A DNA stretch of 64,000 nt from Streptomyces diacarni (GTDB lineage: Bacteria > Actinomycetota > Actinomycetes > Streptomycetales > Streptomycetaceae): contig NZ_QOIN01000028.1 of the NCBI RefSeq assembly GCF_003323715.1, positions 372,001-436,000 on the forward strand. The letters are read 5' to 3'. Positions 55,723 through 64,000 of the stretch are shown here, in pieces (position 1 is the stretch's first letter; the number at the start of each line of letters is the position of its first letter). Below the pieces are notes generated by a model, which did no database searches, was not told the DNA's origin, and saw only the letters and a list, made by a program, of their open reading frames with translations. Both the position numbers and the translations under genes were made by a program.

Positions 55723-56163
55723 GTGTCCGGTGGAGAAGTGGCCGGTCTCCTCGTGGCCGTCTTCTGGGCGATCCTGGTGTCGTTCCTCGCCGTGGTGCTG
55801 GTGAGGCTCGCACAGACGCTCAAGGCGGCGACCAAGCTGGTGACGGGCGTGACGGAGCAGGCGGTCCCCCTCCTGGGAGAGGCGTCGGCGACCGTCCGCT
55901 CCGCACAGACCCAGCTGGACCGCGTCGACGCGATCGCCTCCGACGTCCAGGAGGTCACCTCCAACGCGTCCGCTCTCTCCTCCACGGTCTCCACCACCTT
56001 CGGCGGCCCGCTCGTCAAGGTCGCGGCGTTCGGCTACGGCGTACGGCGCGCTCTCGGCCGCAAGGAGCCCGGCTCCCAGGAGCGGCGGGACGCGGGAAAC
56101 GTCGTCGTCGGCCGTACCGTTCCCGCCGCCCGGCGCGGCGGCCGCAAGCGCCGAAGGGGCTGA
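55723..56163 (+). CDS. DUF948 membrane protein
   Basis: A 146-residue protein with one N-terminal membrane helix (VAGLLVAVFWAILVSFLAVVL), then a DUF948-type amphipathic helical region (LVTGVTEQAVPLLGEASATV, VDAIASDVQEVTSNASALSS) and a basic tail ending GRKRRRG-like. The family is of unknown function and common just upstream of alaS in actinobacteria. GTG 55723 follows AAGGGAAG. It is probably co-transcribed with the next gene and alaS. Confidence 0.87.
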   Translation: MSGGEVAGLLVAVFWAILVSFLAVVLVRLAQTLKAATKLVTGVTEQAVPLLGEASATVRSAQTQLDRVDAIASDVQEVTSNASALSSTVSTTFGGPLVKVAAFGYGVRRALGRKEPGSQERRDAGNVVVGRTVPAARRGGRKRRRG

Positions 56164-56169
56164 TCCCGC

Positions 56170-56562
56170 ATGTTCCGCCGAGCCTTCTGGTTCACCACGG
56201 GCGCCGCCGCCGGTGTCTGGGCCACCACCAAGGTCCAGCGCAAGATCCGCAGCCTCGCCCCCGACGCGCTGGCCGTCCGCGCGGCCGACAAGGCCGTCGA
56301 AGGCGGCCACCGGCTGCGCGAGTTCGCCCTCGACGTCCGCGCCGGAATGGCGCAGCGCGAAGGTGAACTCAAGGACGCGCTGGGCCTCGACGTCCCCGCG
56401 GACGACGGCCACGGGCCGCAGCTCCCCGGCCGCCGGACGGCCGCGCTCCCGCGGCAGCAGGGCGCCCCGCAACCGGGCGCCGTCCACCCCGCGCCCCGCC
56501 GGGATCTGAGCGGCCCCCAGGCCCATCCCCACCACTCGAACGACCGGAATGAGGACCACTGA
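56170..56562 (+). CDS. DUF6167-like small protein
   Basis: A 130-residue protein. An N-terminal hydrophobic stretch ([15 protein letters not shown]) is followed by a helical segment ([39 protein letters not shown]) and a disordered Pro/His-rich tail. The function is unknown. It starts 7 bases after the DUF948 stop, and its own stop overlaps the alaS ATG (TGATG), so the three form one operon. Confidence 0.82.
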   Translation: MFRRAFWFTTGAAAGVWATTKVQRKIRSLAPDALAVRAADKAVEGGHRLREFALDVRAGMAQREGELKDALGLDVPADDGHGPQLPGRRTAALPRQQGAPQPGAVHPAPRRDLSGPQAHPHHSNDRNEDH

Positions 56563-59237
56563 TGGAGTCGGCTGAAATCCGCCGCCGCTGGCTGCGCTTC
56601 TTCGAGGAGCGGGGGCACCACGTCGTGCCGTCGGCGTCGCTGATCGCGGACGACCCGACGCTGCTGCTGGTGCCCGCGGGCATGGTCCCCTTCAAGCCGT
56701 ACTTCCTGGGCGAGGTCACCCCGCCCTGGTCGCGCGCCACCAGCGTGCAGAAGTGCGTGCGCACGCCGGACATCGAGGAGGTCGGCAAGACCACCCGGCA
56801 CGGCACCTTCTTCCAGATGTGCGGCAACTTCTCCTTCGGCGACTACTTCAAGGAGGGCGCCGCCAAGCTCGCCTGGGAGCTGCTGACCAGCTCCCAGGCG
56901 CAGGGCGGCTACGGCCTCGACCCCGAGCGCCTGTGGATCACCGTCTACGAGCAGGACGACGAGGCCGAGCGCATCTGGCGCGACGTCGTCGGCGTGCCCG
57001 AGGAGCGCATCCAGCGCCTGGGCATGGAGGAGAACTACTGGTCCATGGGCGTTCCGGGGCCGTGCGGGCCCTGCTCGGAGATCAACTACGACCGCGGGCC
57101 CGAGTTCGGCCGCGAGGGCGGCCCGGCCGTCAACGACGAGCGGTACGTGGAGATCTGGAACCTCGTCTTCATGCAGTACGAGCGGGGCGAGGGCTCCACC
57201 AAGACGGACTTCGAGATCCTCGGCGACCTGCCCAGCAAGAACATCGACACCGGTCTCGGTCTCGAACGCCTGGCGATGATCCTGCAGGGCGTGCACAACA
57301 TGTACGAGATCGACACCTCGCGCGCCGTCATCGACAAGGCCACCGCGCTGACCGGCGTCTCCTACGGCGCCGCCGAACAGACCGACGTGTCGCTGCGCGT
57401 CGTCAGCGACCACATCCGCACCTCGGTCATGCTCATCGGCGACGGTGTCACCCCGGGCAACGAGGGCCGCGGCTACGTGCTGCGCCGCATCATGCGCCGC
57501 GCCATCCGCAACATGCGCATCCTGGGCGCCACCGGGCCGGTGGCGCAGGACCTGATCGACGTCGTCATCGAGACGATGGGGCAGCAGTACCCCGAGCTGA
57601 TCACCGACCGCAAGCGCATCGAGACGGTCGCGCTCGCCGAGGAGGCCGCCTTCCTCAAGACCCTGAAGGCCGGCACCAACATCCTCGACGGCGCCGTCAC
57701 CGAGACCAAGCAGTCCGGCGGCACCGTCCTGTCCGGCGACAAGGCGTTCCTGCTCCACGACACCTGGGGCTTCCCCATCGACCTCACCCTGGAGATGGCC
57801 GCTGAGCAGGGCCTCTCGGTGGACGAGCGGGGCTTCCGCAGGCTCATGAAGGAGCAGCGGGAGCGCGCCAAGGCCGACGCCCAGGCCAAGAAGACCGGCC
57901 ACGCCGACATGTCGGCCTACCGCGAGATCGCCGACAGCTCCGGCGCCACCGACTTCACCGGCTACTTCGAGACCTCCGGCGAGGCCACCATCGTCGGCCT
58001 GCTGGTCGACGGCGTCTCCTCGCCCGCCGCCAGTGAGGGCGACGACGTCGAGGTCGTCTTGGACCGCACCCCCTTCTACGCCGAGGGCGGCGGCCAGCTC
58101 GCCGACACGGGCCGTATCCGGCTGGAGGGCGGCGCCGTCATCGAGGTGCGCGACGTCCAGCAGCCGGTGCCCGGCGTCAGCGTGCACAAGGGCACCGTCC
58201 AGGTCGGTGAGGTCACCGTCGGCTCGGCGGCGCTCACGCAGATCGACGGGGACCGGCGCCGATCCATCGCCCGCGCCCACAGCGCCACCCACCTCACCCA
58301 CCAGGCGCTGCGTGACGCGCTGGGCCCCACCGCCGCGCAGGCCGGGTCGGAGAACGCGCCGGGCCGCTTCCGTTTCGACTTCGGCTCGCCCGCCGCCGTT
58401 CCGGGGACCGTGCTCACCGACGTCGAGCAGAAGATCAACGAGGTGCTCGCCAGGGAACTGGACGTGCACGCCGAGTACATGGGCATCGACGACGCCAAGA
58501 AGCAGGGCGCGCTCGCCGAGTTCGGTGAGAAGTACGGCCAGACCGTGCGCGTGGTGACCATCGGCGACTTCTCCAAGGAGCTGTGCGGCGGCACCCACGT
58601 GCACAACACCGCGCAGCTCGGCCTGGTCAAGCTGCTCGGCGAGTCCTCCATCGGCTCCGGCGTGCGCCGCGTGGAGGCACTGGTCGGCGTGGACGCCTAC
58701 ACGTTCCTGGCCCGCGAGCACACCGTCGTCTCGCAGCTGACCGAGCTCGTCAAGGGCCGCTCGGAGGAACTGCCCGAGCGGATCTCCGGAATGCTGACCC
58801 GGCTCAAGGACGCCGAGAAGGAGATCGAGCGGTTCCGGGCCGAGAAGGTCCTCCAGGCCGCCGCCGGGATCGCCGACGGCGCCAAGGACGTGCGCGGCAC
58901 CGCGCTCGCCGCCGCCCGGGTTCCCGACGGCACCGCCGCCGACGACCTGCGCACGCTCGTCTTGGACGTGCGCCAGCGTCTCGGCAGCCGTCCCGCCGTG
59001 GTCGCGCTGTTCGCCGTCACGAACGGCCGCCCGCTCACCGTCATCGCCGCCAACGAGGGTGCCCGCGAGGCCGGGCTGCGCGCCGGTGACCTGGTGCGTA
59101 CGGCCGCCAAGGCGCTGGGCGGCGGCGGTGGCGGCAAGCCGGACGTCGCCCAGGGCGGTGGCCAGAACCCGGAGGCCGTCGACGAGGCGGTCGCCGCCGT
59201 GGAGCGCCTCGTGGCCGAGGCCGGGGGCAACGCCTGA
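56562..59237 (+). CDS. alaS: alanyl-tRNA synthetase
   Basis: An 891-residue class II synthetase with editing. The aminoacylation core has [40 protein letters not shown] and [14 protein letters not shown]. The editing domain has the zinc residues in [12 protein letters not shown] near residue 573 and [13 protein letters not shown] near 675. The C-terminal oligomerisation/DHHA1 region ends with [23 protein letters not shown] 56562 overlaps the upstream stop; its TGA overlaps the ruvX ATG. Confidence 0.98.
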   Translation: MESAEIRRRWLRFFEERGHHVVPSASLIADDPTLLLVPAGMVPFKPYFLGEVTPPWSRATSVQKCVRTPDIEEVGKTTRHGTFFQMCGNFSFGDYFKEGAAKLAWELLTSSQAQGGYGLDPERLWITVYEQDDEAERIWRDVVGVPEERIQRLGMEENYWSMGVPGPCGPCSEINYDRGPEFGREGGPAVNDERYVEIWNLVFMQYERGEGSTKTDFEILGDLPSKNIDTGLGLERLAMILQGVHNMYEIDTSRAVIDKATALTGVSYGAAEQTDVSLRVVSDHIRTSVMLIGDGVTPGNEGRGYVLRRIMRRAIRNMRILGATGPVAQDLIDVVIETMGQQYPELITDRKRIETVALAEEAAFLKTLKAGTNILDGAVTETKQSGGTVLSGDKAFLLHDTWGFPIDLTLEMAAEQGLSVDERGFRRLMKEQRERAKADAQAKKTGHADMSAYREIADSSGATDFTGYFETSGEATIVGLLVDGVSSPAASEGDDVEVVLDRTPFYAEGGGQLADTGRIRLEGGAVIEVRDVQQPVPGVSVHKGTVQVGEVTVGSAALTQIDGDRRRSIARAHSATHLTHQALRDALGPTAAQAGSENAPGRFRFDFGSPAAVPGTVLTDVEQKINEVLARELDVHAEYMGIDDAKKQGALAEFGEKYGQTVRVVTIGDFSKELCGGTHVHNTAQLGLVKLLGESSIGSGVRRVEALVGVDAYTFLAREHTVVSQLTELVKGRSEELPERISGMLTRLKDAEKEIERFRAEKVLQAAAGIADGAKDVRGTALAAARVPDGTAADDLRTLVLDVRQRLGSRPAVVALFAVTNGRPLTVIAANEGAREAGLRAGDLVRTAAKALGGGGGGKPDVAQGGGQNPEAVDEAVAAVERLVAEAGGNA

Positions 59238-59734
59238 TGGACGCGGTGGACCCCGGGGCCGCGGCGTCCTTCCGGCGTGGCAGGCGGCTCGCCGTCGACG
59301 TCGGTGACGCCCGGATCGGGGTCGCGAGCAGCGACCCCGACGGGGTCCTCGCGACCCCCGTCGAGACGGTGCCGGGCAAGGACGTCCCGGCGGCGCAGCG
59401 GCGGCTGGCCGCGCTGACCGAGGAGTACGAGCCGCTGGAGGTCGTCGTCGGACTGCCCCGTTCGCTCAGCGGCGGGGAGGGCCCGGCGGCGGCGAAGGTG
59501 CGCGCGTTCGCCGAGCAGCTGGCGAAAAACATCACACCGGTCCCGGTGCGGCTCGTGGACGAACGCCTCTCCACGGTCACCGCCGCGGCGGGTATGCGGG
59601 CCTCGGGCGTCAGCTCCAAGAAGGGCCGTTCACGCATCGACCAGGCGGCGGCCGTGGTGATCCTGCAGAACGCGCTGGAGACGGAGCGCAGCTCGGGGGG
59701 TCCGCCGGGGCACCGCGTCGAAGTGGTTGTCTGA
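59237..59734 (+). CDS. ruvX: Holliday junction resolvase-like protein RuvX/YqgF
   Basis: A 165-residue RNase H-fold protein. Acidic active-site residues lie in LAVDVGDARIGVASSDPDG, VVVGLPRSLSGGEGPAAAK, VRLVDERLSTVTAAAGMR and the C-terminal RIDQAAAVVILQNALE. Homologues process pre-16S rRNA; a recombination role was suggested earlier. ATG 59237 overlaps the alaS stop (TGATG). The alaS-ruvX-mltG-aroE-aroC order is typical of actinobacteria. Confidence 0.94.
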   Translation: MDAVDPGAAASFRRGRRLAVDVGDARIGVASSDPDGVLATPVETVPGKDVPAAQRRLAALTEEYEPLEVVVGLPRSLSGGEGPAAAKVRAFAEQLAKNITPVPVRLVDERLSTVTAAAGMRASGVSSKKGRSRIDQAAAVVILQNALETERSSGGPPGHRVEVVV

Positions 59735-59868
59735 CCGCTGTGCGGTAACGTTCCGCGCGACACGGCAGCCGCCGCACCCTCGCGCGTGCCCCACACGCCC
59801 AGGGCCGGTTTTGACCCGGACACCCCGGCACGCGGCTCGGCTGCCGCTCTCGCGTCTCAAGGGGATCG

Positions 59869-61899
59869 ATGACTGAGTATGGCCGGGGACAGGGCTCCCA
59901 AGCATGGGATCCTGACGACCCTCTCTACGGGGATCAGCAGCCCGCCTACCCCGGTGGCTGGAATCAGCCCCCGCCCCACGCGGAGCAGCAGTACACCGAG
60001 CAGCAGTACGCCCAACAGCAGTACGCACAGCAGCAGTACCCGCAGCAGTACGGCGACGGTGGCTGGTTCGATCCCCCGCACGACCCGTACGCCTCGCAGG
60101 GGCACGGGCAGACTTACGCCCCGGCGTCGTACGCCGACACCCAAGGGCACCTCCAGCCCGGTCAGACCGCGGACCCCTACGGCACCGGGCAGTACGCCAC
60201 CGGCGCCTACACGACGGGCGAATACCCCTCCGGGGAATACGGCGCCCTCGGGTACGCGACGGGCGAGTACCCCACAGGGGAGTACGGCACGGGCGCGTAC
60301 CCGACGGGCGGGTACGCGGCAGGAGCGTACGGCACGGGGGCGTACGCGTCGGGGGAGTACCCGTCCGGGGAGTACGGCGCCCTGGGCTACCCGTCGGGTG
60401 AGTACGCGACGGGGGAGTACCCGGTCGGAGGCCCGCACACCGGCCAGTACCCGACGGGGGAGTACAGCCCGGGTGCCTACCCGGTCGGCGACTACGCCAC
60501 GGGCGGGTACGCCACCGGTGAGTACTCCACGGGCGAGTACTCGACCGGTGAGTACGCCACGGGCCCGTATCCGGTGGGCGCCTATCCGGCCGGGGAGCAC
60601 ACGGGCGAGACCGCCGCGCCGTACGGAGCACCGGGCGGCTACCTGACCGAGGCCGCTCCCCCGCAGCACCCGCACGAGGGCGGCCCCGTTCCCGCCCACC
60701 GGCAGGCGCCCGCGAACGGCGCCGACTCGGAAACCGGCTGGGACCCGGGCCCCGACCAGGGCGAGCGTGCCTTCTTCCTGGACCGGGACGACGACGATTC
60801 CGACGCTGCGTGGAACGAGGACGAGGACGAGGAAGACGGCGACGCGGGCCGCCGACGCGGACGCAGGGGCGGGGGCGGCACCAAGCGCGGCCGCGGCTGC
60901 GGCCTGGTCATCTCCGCGGCCCTCGTCGCCGGTGTCGGTGTCGTCGGCTATGTCGGCTACGACTTCTACCAGTCGCACTTCGCCCCCGCCCCCGACTACC
61001 CGGGCAAGGGCTCGGGCGACGTCATGGTGGACGTTCCCGAGGGCGCCTCGCTCATGGAGATGGGCCAGGTGCTGCACAAGGCAGGCGTGGTCAAGAGCGC
61101 CGGGGCCTTCGTGGAGGCGGCGGGCGACAAGCGCATCCAGGCCGGCACCTACACCCTCCGCAAGAAGATGTCCGGGGCCGACGCCGTGGAGATGATGCTC
61201 GACCCGGCGAGCCAGAACGGCCTCATCATCGCCGAGGGCTGGCGGGCCAAGAAAATCTACGAGGAGATCGACAAGAAGCTCGACGTCCCCGAGGGCACCA
61301 CCAAGAAGGCGGCCGCCTCGGGCGACATCGGGTTGCCCAAGTGGGCACACGGCAAGCCGGAAGGTTTCCTCTTCCCCTCCAGGTACAGCGTCGGCAAGGA
61401 CAGCGCCCCCAAGGACGTGCTCCGCAAGATGGTCGACCGCGCGGAGGCCGAGTACGCCAAGACCGGGCTCGAGGACGAGGCGAAGAAGGCGGGCAAGACG
61501 CCGGAGGAGATCATCACCATCGCCTCGCTCGTGCAGGCCGAGGCGCAGGAGGACCACGAGTTCGGCAAGGTCTCGCGGGTCATCTACAACCGCCTCGACA
61601 AGAACATGGCCCTCGGCTTCGACTCGACGATCAACTACGCGATGGGCCGCTCCACGCTGAACACCTCGGTCGCCGACACCAAGTACCCCTCGCCGTACAA
61701 CACCTATCTGCACAAGGGGCTGCCGCCGGGGCCGATCGGCAACCCGGGGCACCAGGCGATAACGGCCGCACTCGACCCGACCGCGGGTGACTGGCTGTAC
61801 TTCGTCACGGTCAAGCCGGGGGACACCCGCTTCACCGACGATCCGAGCGAGCACCGCAAGAACGTCCAGGACTTCAACAAGGAACAGCGCAAGAAATAA
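59869..61899 (+). CDS. mltG: endolytic murein transglycosylase MltG with Tyr-rich repeat N-terminus
   Basis: A 676-residue cell-wall enzyme that cuts nascent peptidoglycan strands. Residues 40-66 are Gln/Tyr-rich (QQYAQQQYAQQQYPQQYG). Residues 109-243 are 27 tandem pentapeptides of consensus Y-x-[ST]-G-E, encoded by 15-bp units. An acidic stretch and a basic RRRGRRGGGG-type stretch lead to one membrane helix near residues 345-366 (LVISAALVAGVGVVGYVGY). The extracellular YceG domain (about 385-676) has IIAEGWRAKKIYEEI and SLVQAEAQEDHEFGKVSRVI, which holds the conserved catalytic Glu, then LGFDSTINYAMG. The ATG is at 59869. The cytoplasmic repeats are far longer than in E. coli MltG. Confidence 0.93.
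   Translation: MTEYGRGQGSQAWDPDDPLYGDQQPAYPGGWNQPPPHAEQQYTEQQYAQQQYAQQQYPQQYGDGGWFDPPHDPYASQGHGQTYAPASYADTQGHLQPGQTADPYGTGQYATGAYTTGEYPSGEYGALGYATGEYPTGEYGTGAYPTGGYAAGAYGTGAYASGEYPSGEYGALGYPSGEYATGEYPVGGPHTGQYPTGEYSPGAYPVGDYATGGYATGEYSTGEYSTGEYATGPYPVGAYPAGEHTGETAAPYGAPGGYLTEAAPPQHPHEGGPVPAHRQAPANGADSETGWDPGPDQGERAFFLDRDDDDSDAAWNEDEDEEDGDAGRRRGRRGGGGTKRGRGCGLVISAALVAGVGVVGYVGYDFYQSHFAPAPDYPGKGSGDVMVDVPEGASLMEMGQVLHKAGVVKSAGAFVEAAGDKRIQAGTYTLRKKMSGADAVEMMLDPASQNGLIIAEGWRAKKIYEEIDKKLDVPEGTTKKAAASGDIGLPKWAHGKPEGFLFPSRYSVGKDSAPKDVLRKMVDRAEAEYAKTGLEDEAKKAGKTPEEIITIASLVQAEAQEDHEFGKVSRVIYNRLDKNMALGFDSTINYAMGRSTLNTSVADTKYPSPYNTYLHKGLPPGPIGNPGHQAITAALDPTAGDWLYFVTVKPGDTRFTDDPSEHRKNVQDFNKEQRKK
60193..60597 (+). 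repeat. 27 x 15-bp coding repeat in mltG (YxTGE pentapeptides)
   Basis: Twenty-seven consecutive 5-residue units begin with Tyr (one begins with Pro), usually Y-[APSG]-[ST]-G-[EA]. A larger duplication is visible: the pair YPSGE-YGALG occurs twice (units 3-4 and 12-13). The reading frame is kept throughout. Confidence 0.9.
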
Positions 61900-61914
61900 G
61901 GAGAGCGGCGGCTG

Positions 61915-62754
61915 ATGCCCCACCCTGTTTCCGAGACCGCCACCCGCGCCGCGGTCCTCGGCTCACCGATCGCCCACTCCCTCTCGCCGGTGCTGCACAG
62001 GGCCGCCTACGCCGAACTCGGCCTCGACGCGTGGACCTACGACAGGTACGAGGTCGACGAGGAGGGCATCGCGGACTTCCTCGCCGGTCTGGACGCGCGG
62101 TGGGCGGGTCTGTCGCTCACCATGCCGCTCAAGCGGGCCGTGCTGCCGCTGCTCGACGAGGTCAGCGAGACGGCCGCCTCGGTGGAGGCCGTCAACACGG
62201 TCGTCTTCACCGGGGAAGGACGCGCGTTCGGCGACAACACCGACATCCCCGGCATGGTCGCCGCGCTGGCGGAGCGCGGCATCAGCGACGTCGAGTCCGC
62301 CACCGTGCTGGGCGCCGGAGCCACCGCCTCCTCCGCGTTGGCCGCCCTCTCCCGCGTCTGCGAAGGCGAGGTCACCGCCTACGTCCGCAGCGAGGAGCGG
62401 GCCCGCGAGATGCACGGCTGGGGCGAGCGGCTCGGAGTGGCCGTGCGGACGGTGGACTGGGCGCGGGCCGCCGAAGGACTGCGGGCGCCGCTCGTGGTGT
62501 CCACCACGCCTGCTGGGGCGACGGACGGGCTCGCCCAGGCGGTGCCCGCGTCCGGCGGCACCCTCTTCGACGTCCTCTACGACCCGTGGCCCACCCCGCT
62601 GGCCGCCGCCTGGCCCGGCACCGTCCTCGGCGGGCTCGACCTGCTGGTGCACCAGGCGGTGCTCCAGGTCGAGCAGATGACGGGGCGCAGCCCGGCCCCG
62701 CCGGCCGCCATGCGGGCCGCGGGCGAGGCCGAGCTGCGCTCCCGCACCGTCTGA
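61915..62754 (+). CDS. aroE: shikimate dehydrogenase
   Basis: A 279-residue NADPH-dependent enzyme that reduces 3-dehydroshikimate in the chorismate pathway. Substrate-binding GSPIAHSLSPVLHRAAY and the catalytic-lysine segment SLTMPLKRAVLPLLDEV are followed by GDNTDIPGMVAAL and the Rossmann motif VLGAGATASSALAAL. The cofactor region VRSEERA replaces the NRT motif typical of AroE but keeps an arginine. ATG 61915 is 16 bases past the mltG stop with AAGGAGAG upstream. aroC follows. Confidence 0.93.
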   Translation: MPHPVSETATRAAVLGSPIAHSLSPVLHRAAYAELGLDAWTYDRYEVDEEGIADFLAGLDARWAGLSLTMPLKRAVLPLLDEVSETAASVEAVNTVVFTGEGRAFGDNTDIPGMVAALAERGISDVESATVLGAGATASSALAALSRVCEGEVTAYVRSEERAREMHGWGERLGVAVRTVDWARAAEGLRAPLVVSTTPAGATDGLAQAVPASGGTLFDVLYDPWPTPLAAAWPGTVLGGLDLLVHQAVLQVEQMTGRSPAPPAAMRAAGEAELRSRTV

Positions 62755-62882
62755 CGGAGGGCCGGGCGGCGGCCCCTCCGCACTGTCCGGAGGGTGGGCA
62801 CGGGACCGGGCCCTCGCCACTGGCATGAAAGGATCGCATCCAGGAAAGAGGACGGGCCGCACGGCGGCCGAGAGGAGCACCG

Positions 62883-64000
62883 TTGAGCAGGTTGCGCTGG
62901 CTGACCGCCGGGGAGTCGCACGGCCCCGCACTCGTGGCGACGCTGGAGGGCCTCCCCTCCGGCGTCCCGGTGACCACGGACATGGTCGCCGACGAGCTGG
63001 CGCGCCGCCGCCTCGGCTACGGCCGCGGCGCCCGCATGAAGTTCGAACGCGACGAGGTCACCTTCCTCGGCGGCGTACGCCACGGGCAGTCCCTCGGCTC
63101 GCCGGTCGCGGTCATGATCGGCAACACCGAGTGGCCCAAGTGGGAGAAGGTGATGGCGGCCGACCCGGTCGAGGCCGACGAGCTGGAGCAGCTGGCCCGC
63201 AACGCCCCGCTGACCCGTCCCCGCCCCGGCCACGCCGACCTCGCCGGGATGCAGAAGTACGGCTTCGACGAGGCCCGTCCGATCCTGGAGCGCGCCTCCG
63301 CGCGCGAGACCGCGGCGCGCGTGGCGCTGGGGACCGTGGCCCGGTCCTTCCTCCGCGAGACGGCGGGCGTCGAACTCGTCTCGCACGTGGTGGAGCTGGG
63401 CGCGGCCAAGGCGCCCTACGGCACGGTCCCGCAGCCGGCGGACGTCGCGCGGCTGGACGCCGACCCGGTGCGGTGCCTGGACGCCGACGCGAGCGAGGCG
63501 ATGGTCGCGCAGATCGACCAGGCGCACAAGGACGGTGACACGCTGGGCGGTGTCGTGGAGGTGGTCGCGTACGGCGTGCCCGTCGGACTGGGCTCGCACG
63601 TGCACGGGGACCGGCGGCTGGACGCGCGGCTGGCCGGGGCGCTCATGGGCATCCAGGCGATCAAGGGCGTCGAGCTGGGCGACGGCTTCGATCTGGCACG
63701 GGTACCGGGCTCCCAGGCGCACGACGAGATCCTGGCCACCGAGGACGGCATCCGCCGCGCCTCGGGCCGCAGCGGCGGCACCGAGGGCGGTCTGTCCACC
63801 GGCGAGCTGCTGCGGGTGCGGGCGGCGATGAAGCCGATCGCCACCGTGCCGCGCGCGCTGGCCACCGTCGACGTCCGCACCGGCGAACAGGACAAGGCAC
63901 ACCACCAGCGCTCGGACGTGTGTGCGGTGCCGGCGGCGGGGATCGTCGCCGAGGCGATGGTGGCGCTCGTGCTCGCGGACGCGGTCGCCGAGAAGTTCGG
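62883..64000 (+). CDS. aroC: chorismate synthase, 3' truncated by window
   Basis: The first 372 or so residues of the FMN-dependent enzyme that makes chorismate from EPSP. The frame is open to the window end. Motifs are [71 protein letters not shown], and the C-terminal [20 protein letters not shown] with [11 protein letters not shown] 62883 was chosen because GAGGAG (62872-62877) lies 5 bases upstream and the family starts MLRW or MSRLRW. The end of the protein lies beyond the window. Confidence 0.95.
   Translation, partial: MSRLRWLTAGESHGPALVATLEGLPSGVPVTTDMVADELARRRLGYGRGARMKFERDEVTFLGGVRHGQSLGSPVAVMIGNTEWPKWEKVMAADPVEADELEQLARNAPLTRPRPGHADLAGMQKYGFDEARPILERASARETAARVALGTVARSFLRETAGVELVSHVVELGAAKAPYGTVPQPADVARLDADPVRCLDADASEAMVAQIDQAHKDGDTLGGVVEVVAYGVPVGLGSHVHGDRRLDARLAGALMGIQAIKGVELGDGFDLARVPGSQAHDEILATEDGIRRASGRSGGTEGGLSTGELLRVRAAMKPIATVPRALATVDVRTGEQDKAHHQRSDVCAVPAAGIVAEAMVALVLADAVAEKF

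Overview
The window is one contiguous piece of a very GC-rich actinobacterial chromosome, almost certainly from a Streptomyces or close relative. The evidence is strong third-position G/C bias, many GTG/TTG starts, several apparently leaderless promoters, a clear SsgB sporulation protein, and a gene order that, from memory, matches the S. coelicolor block running from the cysG/cobT area through ssgB, thrS, pdxST, ruvCAB, secDF, relA, hisS, rpsD and alaS to aroC. No phage, transposase, CRISPR array or rRNA operon is visible. This is conserved core chromosome, not a genomic island.

Layout. 1-7.2 kb: corrin and siroheme genes: the end of a CobL-type precorrin methyltransferase, a BluB-CobT fusion with a roughly 940-residue low-complexity leader, and a fused siroheme synthase/SUMT. 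7.3-13.7 kb: a MarR regulator divergent from an alpha/beta hydrolase with two matched operators between them, a SpoU rRNA methyltransferase, a membrane-anchored Ser/Thr kinase, a possible frameshifted micro-gene, a small membrane protein, a phosphotransferase and a zinc-ribbon protein. 13.8-14.25 kb: five tRNA genes on the minus strand (three Val-GAC, Cys-GCA, Gly-GCC). 14.4-20.6 kb: pabB and pabC for folate, acetyltransferase, DsbA-like protein, small membrane proteins, CGNR regulator, ssgB and a PGPGW protein. 20.7-22.5 kb: two identical tRNA-Val(CAC) genes flanking a START-like gene, then a hypothetical gene.

22.7-33.4 kb: thrS, a HIT hydrolase, a membrane protein, an EF-G-like protein with unusual GTPase motifs, then an overlapping pgsA-acyltransferase-pimA operon for phosphatidylinositol mannosides and a LemA-like protein. 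33.5-45.7 kb: pdxS-pdxT (PLP synthase), yebC, ruvC-ruvA-ruvB (Holliday junction processing), yajC-secD-secF (protein export), apt and relA (stringent response). This resembles the order in Mycobacterium. 45.9-54.8 kb: DUF349 protein, membrane cyclophilin, metallo-hydrolase, hisS, VKOR-family protein, rarA, a PAS-SpoIIE phosphatase, and a DUF2470 protein behind an iron box. 54.8-64 kb: rpsD, DUF948 and DUF6167-like proteins, alaS, ruvX, mltG with a 27-copy Tyr-Gly pentapeptide repeat, aroE, and the start of aroC.

Most of the content is housekeeping: translation, recombination, secretion, cell-wall synthesis and aromatic/cofactor supply. I do not see a convincing new multi-gene system. The most unusual points are the MarR double operator with two predicted leaderless promoters, the frameshifted micro-gene at 11.6 kb, the giant disordered leader on the vitamin B12 enzyme, the MltG repeat tract, the tRNA-Val copy with an exchanged acceptor stem, the EF-G-like protein lacking the catalytic histidine, and the iron box shared by the DUF2470 gene and rpsD. 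All functions are read from sequence and recalled family knowledge; no database search was run.
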